Shown here: positions 8,792 through 17,098 of the stretch, in pieces | Position numbering within the stretch: the stretch's first letter is position 1 | Layout: every line of letters begins with the position of its first letter | NCBI RefSeq assembly: GCF_016722965.1 | Contig: NZ_JAEQNB010000005.1 | Location: 124,001-188,000 of the forward strand | From: Tumebacillus amylolyticus | GTDB lineage: Bacteria > Bacillota > Bacilli > Tumebacillales > Tumebacillaceae | DNA length: 64,000 nucleotides | Direction of reading: 5' to 3' | Notes under the pieces: model-generated | Databases searched by the model: none | What the model saw: only the letters and a program-made list of their open reading frames with translations | What the model was told of the DNA's origin: nothing | Translations under genes and position numbers: made by a program

Positions 8792-11038
8792 CTACAAATC
8801 GGTGCGGCTGAGCAATTGCACCGTGTGACGTCCCGAATAGACCAGTCCGTGCGGCGGCAGATGGATGTCGCCATTTCCATCCCGACGGATGCCGCGACCC
8901 TCGGCGTCCATGTACAACGACTGGATGTACTCCACGCCCGGCAATCGGTTGATCACTCCGTACACATCGCCTTTGTACACCGACCGTCCGAATTCCCACC
9001 CCTTGGTCGGATCGCGGTCATCGAGCACGTCGAGCAAACCGCTCAAGGCATCCAGCACACGTTGCGTCTGGTGTCGATAATCAGGATGCACCACAACGAC
9101 GGCTTGGACCGTAATCTGCACGTACTCCGGTGCAGTCACGTGAACTTCGGTGGTCAGCAGACGATGTCGGTCGAGATGACGCTGTACGGTCTGTAAGAAT
9201 CCACTGCTTGGCGTCGGGATTGCACCGTCGCTGTACGGTACCACGACAACGGTCACTTGGCCTTGCGCCTGTTCGTGGGGATCGTCTTGACCCACGCGGT
9301 ACAGAGGAATGGCTTTGACTCGCGCCACTCGCAAGCCCGGTGTCGCCAAGGCGATTCGCTCGTAATCGGTAGCGGTAACGGCTCTCGTCGTCTCCCGCAT
9401 CTCACGTCTCACCCGTTGCTTGGCTTCCTCCAGCGTTTCTCGCTCTTTGCCACCTGCCGCATAGAAGTGGTTGGTGACGGTCAAGGACGATGGGAACGCT
9501 TTTTCCGGGGCGAGCAACCCCGAGATGCGGTCTTGCTGCACGTTGCCGCGCAAGCCGCCTCCTGTACGGTAGGAGAGCAAGCGGAGGTTCGGCCAGGACT
9601 CTTCACGCTCAGGGATTCGACCCTGCTCATGGTTGCCGAACACGATCTCCTCGGCGTCAAGGTCGAGGAAGTAGTGTCGGTCGTCCGCTCCGGAACGCTC
9701 CAAGTCATCCACGCGCGTCCAATCCTGCCACAACCAGCTCTCGGCTCCGTCTGCACCCTTGGAAATCTTGCCGACTTGCAACAGGAATTCACTTGGCACC
9801 AACGGAGTCAGCGGAAGAGCAAAGCGTTGGTTCGGCAACCCGTTGCTCGGCCCAATCAAACGGTGGTGTTCAAAAGTTTCTCCGCAGGCGAGGATTCGGA
9901 CGTTGCCCTGACCGTTTGGCGGGATGCGACCTTGAAGGCCATCGCCAAAGCGGATGTGGGTGGTTTTCTGCTCCACGTCGCGCCGGAGTTCGTAGCAGGA
10001 GTCGCGGGGGCCGCAGTCGGCCAGGTCCGCGACTTTTTTCCAATCGCGCCAGAAACCGCCCGGTTCCTGCACCTGTACATCCACTTCGCCAAAAAACGCG
10101 AGGAACTCGTCCGACACCAGTTCTAGATGTTGCGAACCATCGCTGTCAAACGAACGGACGAGGCTGTGGGTCTCTCCGTGTTCGGCGGATACGGTGTTCA
10201 ATGTACACTTCTCCACCATCGGCGGCACTTCGTACCCTTCCACTTGCACGGAGCAAGCAAGCCATGCCCGCGTCAGATCGTTGGCGGGGTGGATCGTTGT
10301 CTTGCCCATCTCGCCCGGCAAGCGGAGCGTGATTCTCCCGCTCTGTGTGAGATGGTTCGTGCCGTCCACGAGATGCTCAGCCTCAAGCGGATGCCAGTTC
10401 CCGTCGGTTCCGTAGAAACTCCACGTCACTTGAGCGGAGGGCGTCACATCGGCATCGTCTGTCAGCGGATTGCGGGAAACGGCCAGATCTTCGCGCAAGT
10501 TGATCGTCAATGAGATCGGATGCCCCGCCTGAAAAGGTTGGTCAAATCCGAGGCAAAGCTGCGTGCCCTGCCACGCCTCTGCGCCAAATGCGTAATAGCC
10601 GACTCGGCCGTTGTCATTGGCAGAGGTGTAGTCGGACGAGTCGATGTCCGTTCGGACCAGCACGCGTTTGATCGAATGCGGCCAGATCCAGATGGCTTCT
10701 CTCGTTTCAAACGTCTGATCCAAAGCTTGCAACTTGGTGCCGCGGGGCAACCGCACCGGGTCTTGCACACCGCCAAACGTCACGTCCACGAGCGCTGTGG
10801 AAGCTCCTTGGAGTGCGAGGCCGAGCAGTTGAAGGAACTTCTGCTCGTTTTTGGCGGTGACTCGGTTCAAGTAATACTGTTGCATCTCCGACAGCCAAGA
10901 GAACAGTTCGACCATCGTGATCCCGGGGTCGTGTGCGTTCTCATCCGTCCACTGAGGAAGCAAGCGCGGAATGCTCTTACGGGCCTCGGCGACGATCTCC
11001 TCATAGAGGCGGTCGTCGAGATTGGGCAACTGCAACAT
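8792..11038 (-). CDS. Baseplate J/gp6-like protein (second, 748 aa)
   Basis: ATG at 11038 after GGAGGGAGAACCAC. The N-terminal region (DENAHDPGITMVELFSWLSEMQQYYLNRV, about 35-62) is the baseplate-wedge signature. Residues about 500-720 carry the baseplate J-like core (AKQRVRREMRETTRAVTATDYERIALATPGLRVARV). Such proteins form the wedge ring linking the hub to the sheath initiation complex. A 1017-residue paralogue is encoded directly upstream with a 24-bp gap, and paired gp6-type genes are usual in this eCIS class (compare Afp11 and Afp12). Confidence 0.85.
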   Translation of the reverse strand: MLQLPNLDDRLYEEIVAEARKSIPRLLPQWTDENAHDPGITMVELFSWLSEMQQYYLNRVTAKNEQKFLQLLGLALQGASTALVDVTFGGVQDPVRLPRGTKLQALDQTFETREAIWIWPHSIKRVLVRTDIDSSDYTSANDNGRVGYYAFGAEAWQGTQLCLGFDQPFQAGHPISLTINLREDLAVSRNPLTDDADVTPSAQVTWSFYGTDGNWHPLEAEHLVDGTNHLTQSGRITLRLPGEMGKTTIHPANDLTRAWLACSVQVEGYEVPPMVEKCTLNTVSAEHGETHSLVRSFDSDGSQHLELVSDEFLAFFGEVDVQVQEPGGFWRDWKKVADLADCGPRDSCYELRRDVEQKTTHIRFGDGLQGRIPPNGQGNVRILACGETFEHHRLIGPSNGLPNQRFALPLTPLVPSEFLLQVGKISKGADGAESWLWQDWTRVDDLERSGADDRHYFLDLDAEEIVFGNHEQGRIPEREESWPNLRLLSYRTGGGLRGNVQQDRISGLLAPEKAFPSSLTVTNHFYAAGGKERETLEEAKQRVRREMRETTRAVTATDYERIALATPGLRVARVKAIPLYRVGQDDPHEQAQGQVTVVVVPYSDGAIPTPSSGFLQTVQRHLDRHRLLTTEVHVTAPEYVQITVQAVVVVHPDYRHQTQRVLDALSGLLDVLDDRDPTKGWEFGRSVYKGDVYGVINRLPGVEYIQSLYMDAEGRGIRRDGNGDIHLPPHGLVYSGRHTVQLLSRTDL

Positions 11039-11062
11039 GTGGTTCTCCCTCCTCTCTGGCGC

Positions 11063-14000
11063 TTACAGCAGATCGACGACGATCTGGTGCCTGCCGTTGA
11101 TCACAATCCCATGTGGCAGATTCACCGCTTCTTCCGTGCGCAACTCTCGCTTTTGCCCATCTGTTACGAGGTAGACGCTCATCGAAAGCTTCTGCACGTG
11201 GTTGACCCCGTCAACCGATTTCAACAGACCATAGAGCACAGAAGGATGAATCTGTTGCCCGATCTCCCAGCCTGTTCCATCGTAATTCCCGGTGAACGGG
11301 TCGAGAAATTTGTCCAATTTCTCCACCGCTTCCCGCTCGGCCGGCACCACGCTCTCCATCGACTTGACGACCAACTCGGCAAACACGTTGATCTCCAAGT
11401 ACGCAGGCTCAATGACTTCCACTCGTCCCGCAGTAGCCACCACGGTGGCGGAACGCTCGACCAAGTAGTCGGCAATCTGCCGTCTCAGTTGGGGAAAAAA
11501 CGGCAGCCCCGGCCCGCCGTTGAGCGGTAGGACGGCGAGGGTGACCGAGCCGTTGTCAGGTTCCATCTCTCCGTTGTACCCCGCAAAACACTTGACTTTG
11601 GCGAGGTCGGGGTAAGCGGTTCGTGCCAACCACTCATAGTCTTGTGCTGTGACGGCGCGGTCGCGGTGACGGACGGTCTGCGGTCCGCGTCGGAGCGCTT
11701 TTGCCAGAGGTTCGGTGTCGCTTCCTCCCGCCGTCGGTTCCGGGTTGATCACGCCCTGCACGAATGCGATGGAGCGTTGCAGGCGGTGAATCGCCCCGGA
11801 CGGGACGTTGCCTCGACTGCCTACGATCTTATTGGAATGCACGCGAATTCGGTCTGCTCCGCCCTCCGGCAGAGCTTTGCCGTGGCGTCCGTCGCCAAAT
11901 TGAATGTGGCCCACCGTGCGGTCAATTCGATAACAACGCTCCTGCGGTCCGCTGTCTTCGAGATGGTCGATCGGTTTCCACAGCACCCACAACCGCAGCA
12001 GATAACCTCCGCCGTCGCGAACCGCATCTGTTCGCACGCCGGACTTCATCAAGTCTTCCAACTCCCGCTCTGTCACGTGGCCTGTCTCATCCACCCAGAC
12101 TTCTTCGGAGAACACCGGAGCGTTCTGCAAGCGGTACTCCACTTCGGTATCGCTCACACGCACTTGCTTGGGCGTCTCGTCTCGGAGGGTCTCCTGCTGA
12201 ATGACGCGCACCGTGTTGGGACGCAACGCTTGCAAGATCGGCCGTTTCAAGTCGGGCTTCGTGCTGTCATAGAGATTGTCGCGGTTTACCACGCGCAACC
12301 AATACTGATCACGGCGGAACAGCGTCTTGCGCACCATGTCGGAAGGTCCCACGAACTGCACCGTTCCACTGCGGGTGAAGTCCAACGTCTCATCGACGGT
12401 CTTCAAGGTCGCCCACTCGATACGGTCTCCGTCTTGACGAAGGTACTCCCATTCCAAGATCGGACGGTTCTGTTCCATGCCGTTCTGTTGTTGGAAGGAA
12501 AAATACAAATGCAACGGTCCCTTGAGCGGAGCTTCGTCAAAGCCCATGTAGAGGGCGGGATGTCCGCCGTCGATCGGCGCAAACGGCGTAAACACACGCG
12601 GTGGGTTGGCGGTGAGCGCAGGGGTTCCATCCGTCCACTGCATGTTGTTGTCCCCGAGAACCTTCTGCGCCGGGAAGGAGCGGTCCGGCTCATAGCGGTA
12701 CTTCAAGGAGATCTTCTCCAACCACGGAGCGAGGTGAATCGGATTGGGCGTGTAGAGGTTGTCCACACTTTGCACCCGCACGCGGAGGAAGCGCTTGTAG
12801 TGACCGTTCACGAACGTCTCGGAAAAGTCATTCGGGCACCGGAAGCGCACCGTCACGTCTAATCCCTCCAACGTCGGACGGTAAAACAGTTCCTCCTGCT
12901 CCGTTCCGTTCATCAACCGCGCCCACGATTTGCCGTTCCAGTACTCCCAGACCACACTGCGAATGGAAGCGAGGTAGATTTTGGCCGGTTTGGGGATGTC
13001 CGATTCCTTCATGATCAGTTTCCACTCGACTTCGGGCTGTTCGACTGGCATCAGTTGGCGGTGGAACGTTTTCAAGTTGAACGACATCTCGACGATGCTG
13101 TCATGCTTGGAGAACGCTTCGTCGCTTGCGATGTAGAACAAACTGTACGGAGCTAAAAACTCCCCGAACGGGAAGCATCCCTCCGCGTCGGCTTGGGCGT
13201 CGTTGGCGAACAAAACATCAGGCGCGAACCCTCCGTTTCGCTGTTCATTGAGGGACTGCGTTTTCAGTCGCAAGCCGTCAATCAAAAGCGGATGCGTGCC
13301 GGATGGGTCGTCTATTGGAAGCAACCGGGCTTGGAGCCAGCGGTTTGCCTCGCCGTTCAGGTCGGTGAGGGCGAACGGGACGGAGCCTTTTTTGCTCAGC
13401 CAGAGTTGGTTTCCGTCGCCTCTCACTTCGTCGAAGAGCTGCCAACCGTCTTCGGTGAGATAGCGCCACTCGACGCGAGCCGGATCGGCGAACCACTCCC
13501 CGCTGTTCTGTTGGCGGTACGGTTCCTTGGAATTGAAAAATTGCAGTTGAATCTCGGCCGCGCCCTCGATCAACAGGAGATCGCGATGCCCGATGTAGAG
13601 GGCGTGCGACTGTTCGTTGACTCCTTGCGTGACGTCAAACAGGGCGATCGGTTCTCCGTCCTGCAACGAGTCGATGATGCGGACGATTTTGTCTTGCCGC
13701 GTGGAAACCAACACGGCGTCGGTGATACGCGCGGGTGTGGCCAACATCGTCTCTTGCGTTTGAAATACCACTTTGCCGCCGTCTTCTCCCTCGGCTGCGA
13801 CTTCCGTGCCTTTAGGGATCAAGACAGGTTGCGGAGTGCCGACGCTTAGGTGAAACGTCACATAGCCCTGTGCCGGACGGGCGGTCAGTCGTTTGACGTC
13901 GAGCAGGTTGAGAAACGCGATCATATTTTTGACGGGGACGCGGTTCAAACGGTCGATGTTCTGCAGGTACATGTCTGCAAACAGGTAGAACAACGCGGTC

Positions 14001-14116
14001 CCCGGGTCCGGGTCGTTCGGGGAGAACCGCCAATCCGGGGTGTAGTACGGCACCATTTCTTTCATTCGCTCGATCAAATCGGGCAGGGTGCGTGGATCAA
14101 TCGGGGGTGGCAGCAT
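11063..14116 (-). CDS. Baseplate J/gp6-like protein (first, 1017 aa)
   Basis: ATG at 14116 with GGAAAGGAGGGGAG upstream. The N-terminus has FSPNDPDPGTALFYLFADMYLQNIDRLNRV (about 32-61), the same wedge motif as its paralogue. The C-terminal third has RRGPQTVRHRDRAVTAQDYEWLARTAYPDLAKV (about 805-837), typical of putative baseplate assembly proteins of the TIGR02243 type. Several hundred beta-rich residues lie between. It is larger than T4 gp6 and comparable to Afp11-type proteins. It lies 27 bp downstream of the gp25-like gene, the normal order in contractile tail loci. Confidence 0.87.
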   Translation of the reverse strand: MLPPPIDPRTLPDLIERMKEMVPYYTPDWRFSPNDPDPGTALFYLFADMYLQNIDRLNRVPVKNMIAFLNLLDVKRLTARPAQGYVTFHLSVGTPQPVLIPKGTEVAAEGEDGGKVVFQTQETMLATPARITDAVLVSTRQDKIVRIIDSLQDGEPIALFDVTQGVNEQSHALYIGHRDLLLIEGAAEIQLQFFNSKEPYRQQNSGEWFADPARVEWRYLTEDGWQLFDEVRGDGNQLWLSKKGSVPFALTDLNGEANRWLQARLLPIDDPSGTHPLLIDGLRLKTQSLNEQRNGGFAPDVLFANDAQADAEGCFPFGEFLAPYSLFYIASDEAFSKHDSIVEMSFNLKTFHRQLMPVEQPEVEWKLIMKESDIPKPAKIYLASIRSVVWEYWNGKSWARLMNGTEQEELFYRPTLEGLDVTVRFRCPNDFSETFVNGHYKRFLRVRVQSVDNLYTPNPIHLAPWLEKISLKYRYEPDRSFPAQKVLGDNNMQWTDGTPALTANPPRVFTPFAPIDGGHPALYMGFDEAPLKGPLHLYFSFQQQNGMEQNRPILEWEYLRQDGDRIEWATLKTVDETLDFTRSGTVQFVGPSDMVRKTLFRRDQYWLRVVNRDNLYDSTKPDLKRPILQALRPNTVRVIQQETLRDETPKQVRVSDTEVEYRLQNAPVFSEEVWVDETGHVTERELEDLMKSGVRTDAVRDGGGYLLRLWVLWKPIDHLEDSGPQERCYRIDRTVGHIQFGDGRHGKALPEGGADRIRVHSNKIVGSRGNVPSGAIHRLQRSIAFVQGVINPEPTAGGSDTEPLAKALRRGPQTVRHRDRAVTAQDYEWLARTAYPDLAKVKCFAGYNGEMEPDNGSVTLAVLPLNGGPGLPFFPQLRRQIADYLVERSATVVATAGRVEVIEPAYLEINVFAELVVKSMESVVPAEREAVEKLDKFLDPFTGNYDGTGWEIGQQIHPSVLYGLLKSVDGVNHVQKLSMSVYLVTDGQKRELRTEEAVNLPHGIVINGRHQIVVDLL

Positions 14117-14143
14117 GCGCTCTCCCCTCCTTTCCGGTCAGGA

Positions 14144-14545
14144 TTAGTTGGTGCCTTCGTGGATGTAGAACGGATACACCTGGTTGTACAAGTTGTTGGT
14201 CGAGCGGACGACGTACGAAACGGAGATCGACAGTCGACCGTCCGCACTGGGGTCGGACGTCACTTTGGCGGTGACTTGGTGTACGCGAGGCTCCCATTGC
14301 ATGATGGCCGATTTGACGCTTTCCTCCATGAGAGAAACCGTGGTCGGGTCGGTCCGCTCAAAAACGAATTGATGGATGCCGCACCCGAACTTTGGCCGCA
14401 TCACCCGCTCACCCTTGGCGGTCCAAATAATCACGCGGATGGCTTCGGCAATGTCCTCTTCGTGCTCGGACATGAGGATGCGTCCGGTCGCTGGATCGAC
14501 GGTGACGGGGAACTTCCAGCCCCGGCCGAGAAAGTGGTTGTCCAT
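14144..14545 (-). CDS. gp25-like baseplate wedge protein
   Basis: 133 residues, ATG at 14545 after GGAGGCCTCTGCAC. It contains the gp25/GPW signature: GRGWKFPVTVD near the start, EEDIAEAIRVIIWTAKGERVMRPKFGCGI (about 28-56, with the EPR-like ERVMRP core) and a C-terminal beta strand pair. The family size of about 130 residues fits. gp25 (Afp9, TssE relatives) starts sheath polymerisation at the baseplate. It sits between the spike gene and the first gp6-like gene as expected. Confidence 0.92.
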   Translation of the reverse strand: MDNHFLGRGWKFPVTVDPATGRILMSEHEEDIAEAIRVIIWTAKGERVMRPKFGCGIHQFVFERTDPTTVSLMEESVKSAIMQWEPRVHQVTAKVTSDPSADGRLSISVSYVVRSTNNLYNQVYPFYIHEGTN

Positions 14546-14572
14546 GTGCAGAGGCCTCCTCGCGGGGTTGCG

Positions 14573-15328
14573 TTAATTGATTTTAACCATTGAACCTTTG
14601 ATCGTGACCATCGCGTTTGACTCCATCTGGATGTTGCCGCTCGCTTTTAAATTGAGCATGCCGGAGGACTCGATGTTGATCTGCGGAGACTCCACTTTGA
14701 CCGACTTTGCACCGTTGAGGGTGACGTCGCCCTGCGCGGTGAGGGTCAGCACGGCGCTGGCACCGGAACCGGCGGAGGTGACGGTGATTTTCCCGGAGTC
14801 GCCGCCTTTGATCTCGATGATGTTTTTGCCGTCTTTGTCCGAGACTTTGATCGTGTCGGTTTTGTCGTCGAGCAGGATGTAGTGGCCCTTGCTGCATTGA
14901 ATCTGCACGTGGCCGTCCGTTCCGTCGTCGTCGAACGTGATCTCGTGTCCGGAGCGAGAGCGGAATTTGCGGATGTTGTTTTTGTCTGCGTCGCCCTTGG
15001 GAGCGGCTTGGTCCTTGTTCCAAAGCGAGCCGATCACGTAAGGCTGACTGACTTCACCGAGATGGAAGGCGACCAGCACTTCGTCGCCGACTTCCGGGAT
15101 AAAAAGCGAGCCGCGGTCGTTCCCTGCCATGAGGTTGGCCACACGCGCCCAGTCGGTCGTTTCTTCGCCTTCACGGATCGGGAATTTCAATTTGACGCGG
15201 GCGAGGTTGTCCGGGTCTTTGTTGTCCGTGACGACCCCGACGACGACACCGTTGATCTTGGTGGTTGAGGAGGAGGCGTTGGAACCGGACATACCTCCTC
15301 CGAGAAAGTCAAAATCGCCAAAACTCAC
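14573..15328 (-). CDS. gp5/VgrG-C-like spike protein
   Basis: 251 residues from a GTG at 15328 that overlaps the upstream stop (GTGA). After a glycine/serine-rich N-terminus, residues about 27-105 form the gp5 OB-fold (GVVTDNKDPDNLARVKLKFP, then FIPEVGDEVLVAF and PYVIGSLWN). Residues about 115-251 are a repetitive beta-helix of the spike type (GHEITFDDDG, GHYILLDDKTD, then short repeated strands ending in MVTIKGSMVKIN). Together with the preceding gp27-like gene it reconstitutes a split VgrG (Afp8). A PAAR-like protein (2273-2659) would cap it. Confidence 0.92.
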   Translation of the reverse strand: MSFGDFDFLGGGMSGSNASSSTTKINGVVVGVVTDNKDPDNLARVKLKFPIREGEETTDWARVANLMAGNDRGSLFIPEVGDEVLVAFHLGEVSQPYVIGSLWNKDQAAPKGDADKNNIRKFRSRSGHEITFDDDGTDGHVQIQCSKGHYILLDDKTDTIKVSDKDGKNIIEIKGGDSGKITVTSAGSGASAVLTLTAQGDVTLNGAKSVKVESPQINIESSGMLNLKASGNIQMESNAMVTIKGSMVKIN

Positions 15329-16428
15329 AGTGCATTCCCTCCCACATCAAAAGTGGTCAAGTATCCGGAACCCGAAATCGAATGCGCGACTTTGGTTAAG
15401 TACAACGATCCGCCAAATCGGGGGCCGAGCCCTTTGATTTTGATAAAACGCCCTGCGATCAATTCCGGCAGTCCGATCGATTCTCCGTTGCCTTGGACCA
15501 GTTTCATCGCCGCTTCCCGAGCGAGGGCGTTGGCGCGGTCTTGCAAGGCTTTGGCTTTGGAGTAGTTGGTATATTCGTAGTGAATCTTGTTCTTGGTGAC
15601 AGACGCGATCAAGTCTGAGCCGGTGGTGGAGCCTTCGCCGTACGGTTTGACCGCTTCTGACTTGGCTTCAATCCATTTGTTCTCCTTGTCATCGTAGCCC
15701 CGTACCACGAACGAACCGACTTGCATCGAAATGTCGGTCGAAGTCTGGAAGGAGCGCAGGTTTTTTCCCCATTCCAGCGTTACGATAGGCGAGGTCGAAG
15801 GTGCCGGCTTGCGGAAATAAAGTTTTTTGCCTAAGACGAAAAACTCATAGTCGTTCGCCTTCGCCAGTTTGACGAGAAGTTGGTAATCGTCCAGTCCTTC
15901 ACGGTCCACCCGCACCACTTCGCTTGTCGCATCTACGGTGGCGGTCAGCGAATAGGTTTGGGCGATTTCCGATGCGATCTCGCTGTGTTTTTTGTCGGTC
16001 CAGATGTTTTTGGCGTCCGATCCCTTGCCCTTCATCAATTGGTAGGAATAGTCCATGCCGGTGATGGTAAGCGTCGGGTTGCCCTCCGCAGGGTAGTCGT
16101 AGGAGATCGATGTGATCATGCCGGAAAAAACGGGCTCTCGCTTGCCGCCGTAGCCGAGTTTGATGTCGACGTTTTGCCCGAGCGGGAAGTAGTCGGAGAT
16201 CCATTTGAAATCTCGTTTGACCCAGTCGTACGCGTTGGCGACGGTAAACGTAAAGTTGTTCGCTTCCGGCGAGATGCTGGTTGTGATCCGAAGAGAGGTG
16301 ATGGCAACCCCTTCTTGGACGAGATTTTTGCCGTTGCTGATCACCTCGAACTCCGGGGCCCTGAAGTGATTGTACTTGCTGTCAAGGTCGTCGAATTGAT
16401 AGCTGCCGTCCAGTTTGACTTCCAACAT
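15325..16428 (-). CDS. gp27/late-control-D-like hub protein (VgrG N-terminal half)
   Basis: I chose the ATG at 16428, preceded by TTGGAGTAGGCCC and 4 bp after the upstream stop, over the TTG at 16455. The product has 367 residues. It shows the hub pattern: TSISPEANNFTFTVANAYD near the start, VDIKLGYGGKREPVFSGMI (about 85-103), then TVDATSEVVRVDREGLDDYQLL and the long C-terminal GRFIKIKGLGPRFGG. gp27-like hubs form the trimer that joins tube to spike. Here gp27 and gp5 are separate genes overlapping by 4 bp, unlike fused VgrG of type VI systems. Confidence 0.9.
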   Translation of the reverse strand: MLEVKLDGSYQFDDLDSKYNHFRAPEFEVISNGKNLVQEGVAITSLRITTSISPEANNFTFTVANAYDWVKRDFKWISDYFPLGQNVDIKLGYGGKREPVFSGMITSISYDYPAEGNPTLTITGMDYSYQLMKGKGSDAKNIWTDKKHSEIASEIAQTYSLTATVDATSEVVRVDREGLDDYQLLVKLAKANDYEFFVLGKKLYFRKPAPSTSPIVTLEWGKNLRSFQTSTDISMQVGSFVVRGYDDKENKWIEAKSEAVKPYGEGSTTGSDLIASVTKNKIHYEYTNYSKAKALQDRANALAREAAMKLVQGNGESIGLPELIAGRFIKIKGLGPRFGGSLYLTKVAHSISGSGYLTTFDVGGNAL

Positions 16429-16432
16429 GGGC

Positions 16433-17065
16433 CTACTCCAATCTCGGGACGACAACGCGGCGTCCGGTGGTTAATACGCGCGGGTTGTCGATGTTGTTGG
16501 CGTCCGCGATGGCGCGCCAGTGTTTCGGGTCTTCGTACTCCTCGGCGGAAAGCATCCACAGTTGGTCGCCTTGCTTGAGCATTTTTTGCTTGGTGCGGTC
16601 GGGCGAATGTCTGGGGATGCCTTGGAATTGCTCTTGCACCGTGGCGACGGCTTTGAACGTGACGTTGAGCGTCGCACGGATCGGGTTGCCTTTGGAGGAG
16701 AACATGGTGAAGCGTTGCGAGAGGCGTTCGATGACGCCCTTGAACTGCAGAGAACCCCAGACGAACTGGCAGGTTGGCGGGGCGTGCAGTTCGGAATCCA
16801 CGGAGAGCAAGTTGGCAAACTTCGTGGTCTCCGTTCGGATGTCTGCATCCGTCCCGCCGTCGCTGCAGTCAAAAAACAACTCCATCGACAGACTCGGCGT
16901 CTCCCCTGTGATAAATTGCGTGAGCGGAAGGGAGAGTCCGGGGATGGTGTGCCAAGCGTACTTGTTGCCGTGGTCGATGGTGTAGGAATTCGGGTTGAAG
17001 AGAACTTTGTATTTTGTATCTTTTTGAGAGCCATCGAGAACTTGGATGAGCGCTTTTTCGGCCAT
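16433..17065 (-). CDS. LysM-containing baseplate protein (Afp7/gp53-like)
   Basis: 210 residues, ATG at 17065 after GGAAAGGAGACTCCC. The N-terminal 145 residues (VLFNPNSYTIDHGNKYAWH, FFDCSDGGTDADIRTET, CQFVWGSLQFKGVIERLSQ) match the tail protein that binds hub and tube. The C-terminus holds a LysM-type module (KQGDQLWMLSAEEYEDP to RVLTTGRRVVVP). In contractile tails this LysM binds the inner baseplate rather than peptidoglycan. It lies directly between the repeat protein and the hub gene, matching the Afp7-Afp8 order. Confidence 0.9.
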   Translation of the reverse strand: MAEKALIQVLDGSQKDTKYKVLFNPNSYTIDHGNKYAWHTIPGLSLPLTQFITGETPSLSMELFFDCSDGGTDADIRTETTKFANLLSVDSELHAPPTCQFVWGSLQFKGVIERLSQRFTMFSSKGNPIRATLNVTFKAVATVQEQFQGIPRHSPDRTKQKMLKQGDQLWMLSAEEYEDPKHWRAIADANNIDNPRVLTTGRRVVVPRLE

Positions 17066-17098
17066 TTGGGAGTCTCCTTTCCTTAGGGGAAGAGTTTG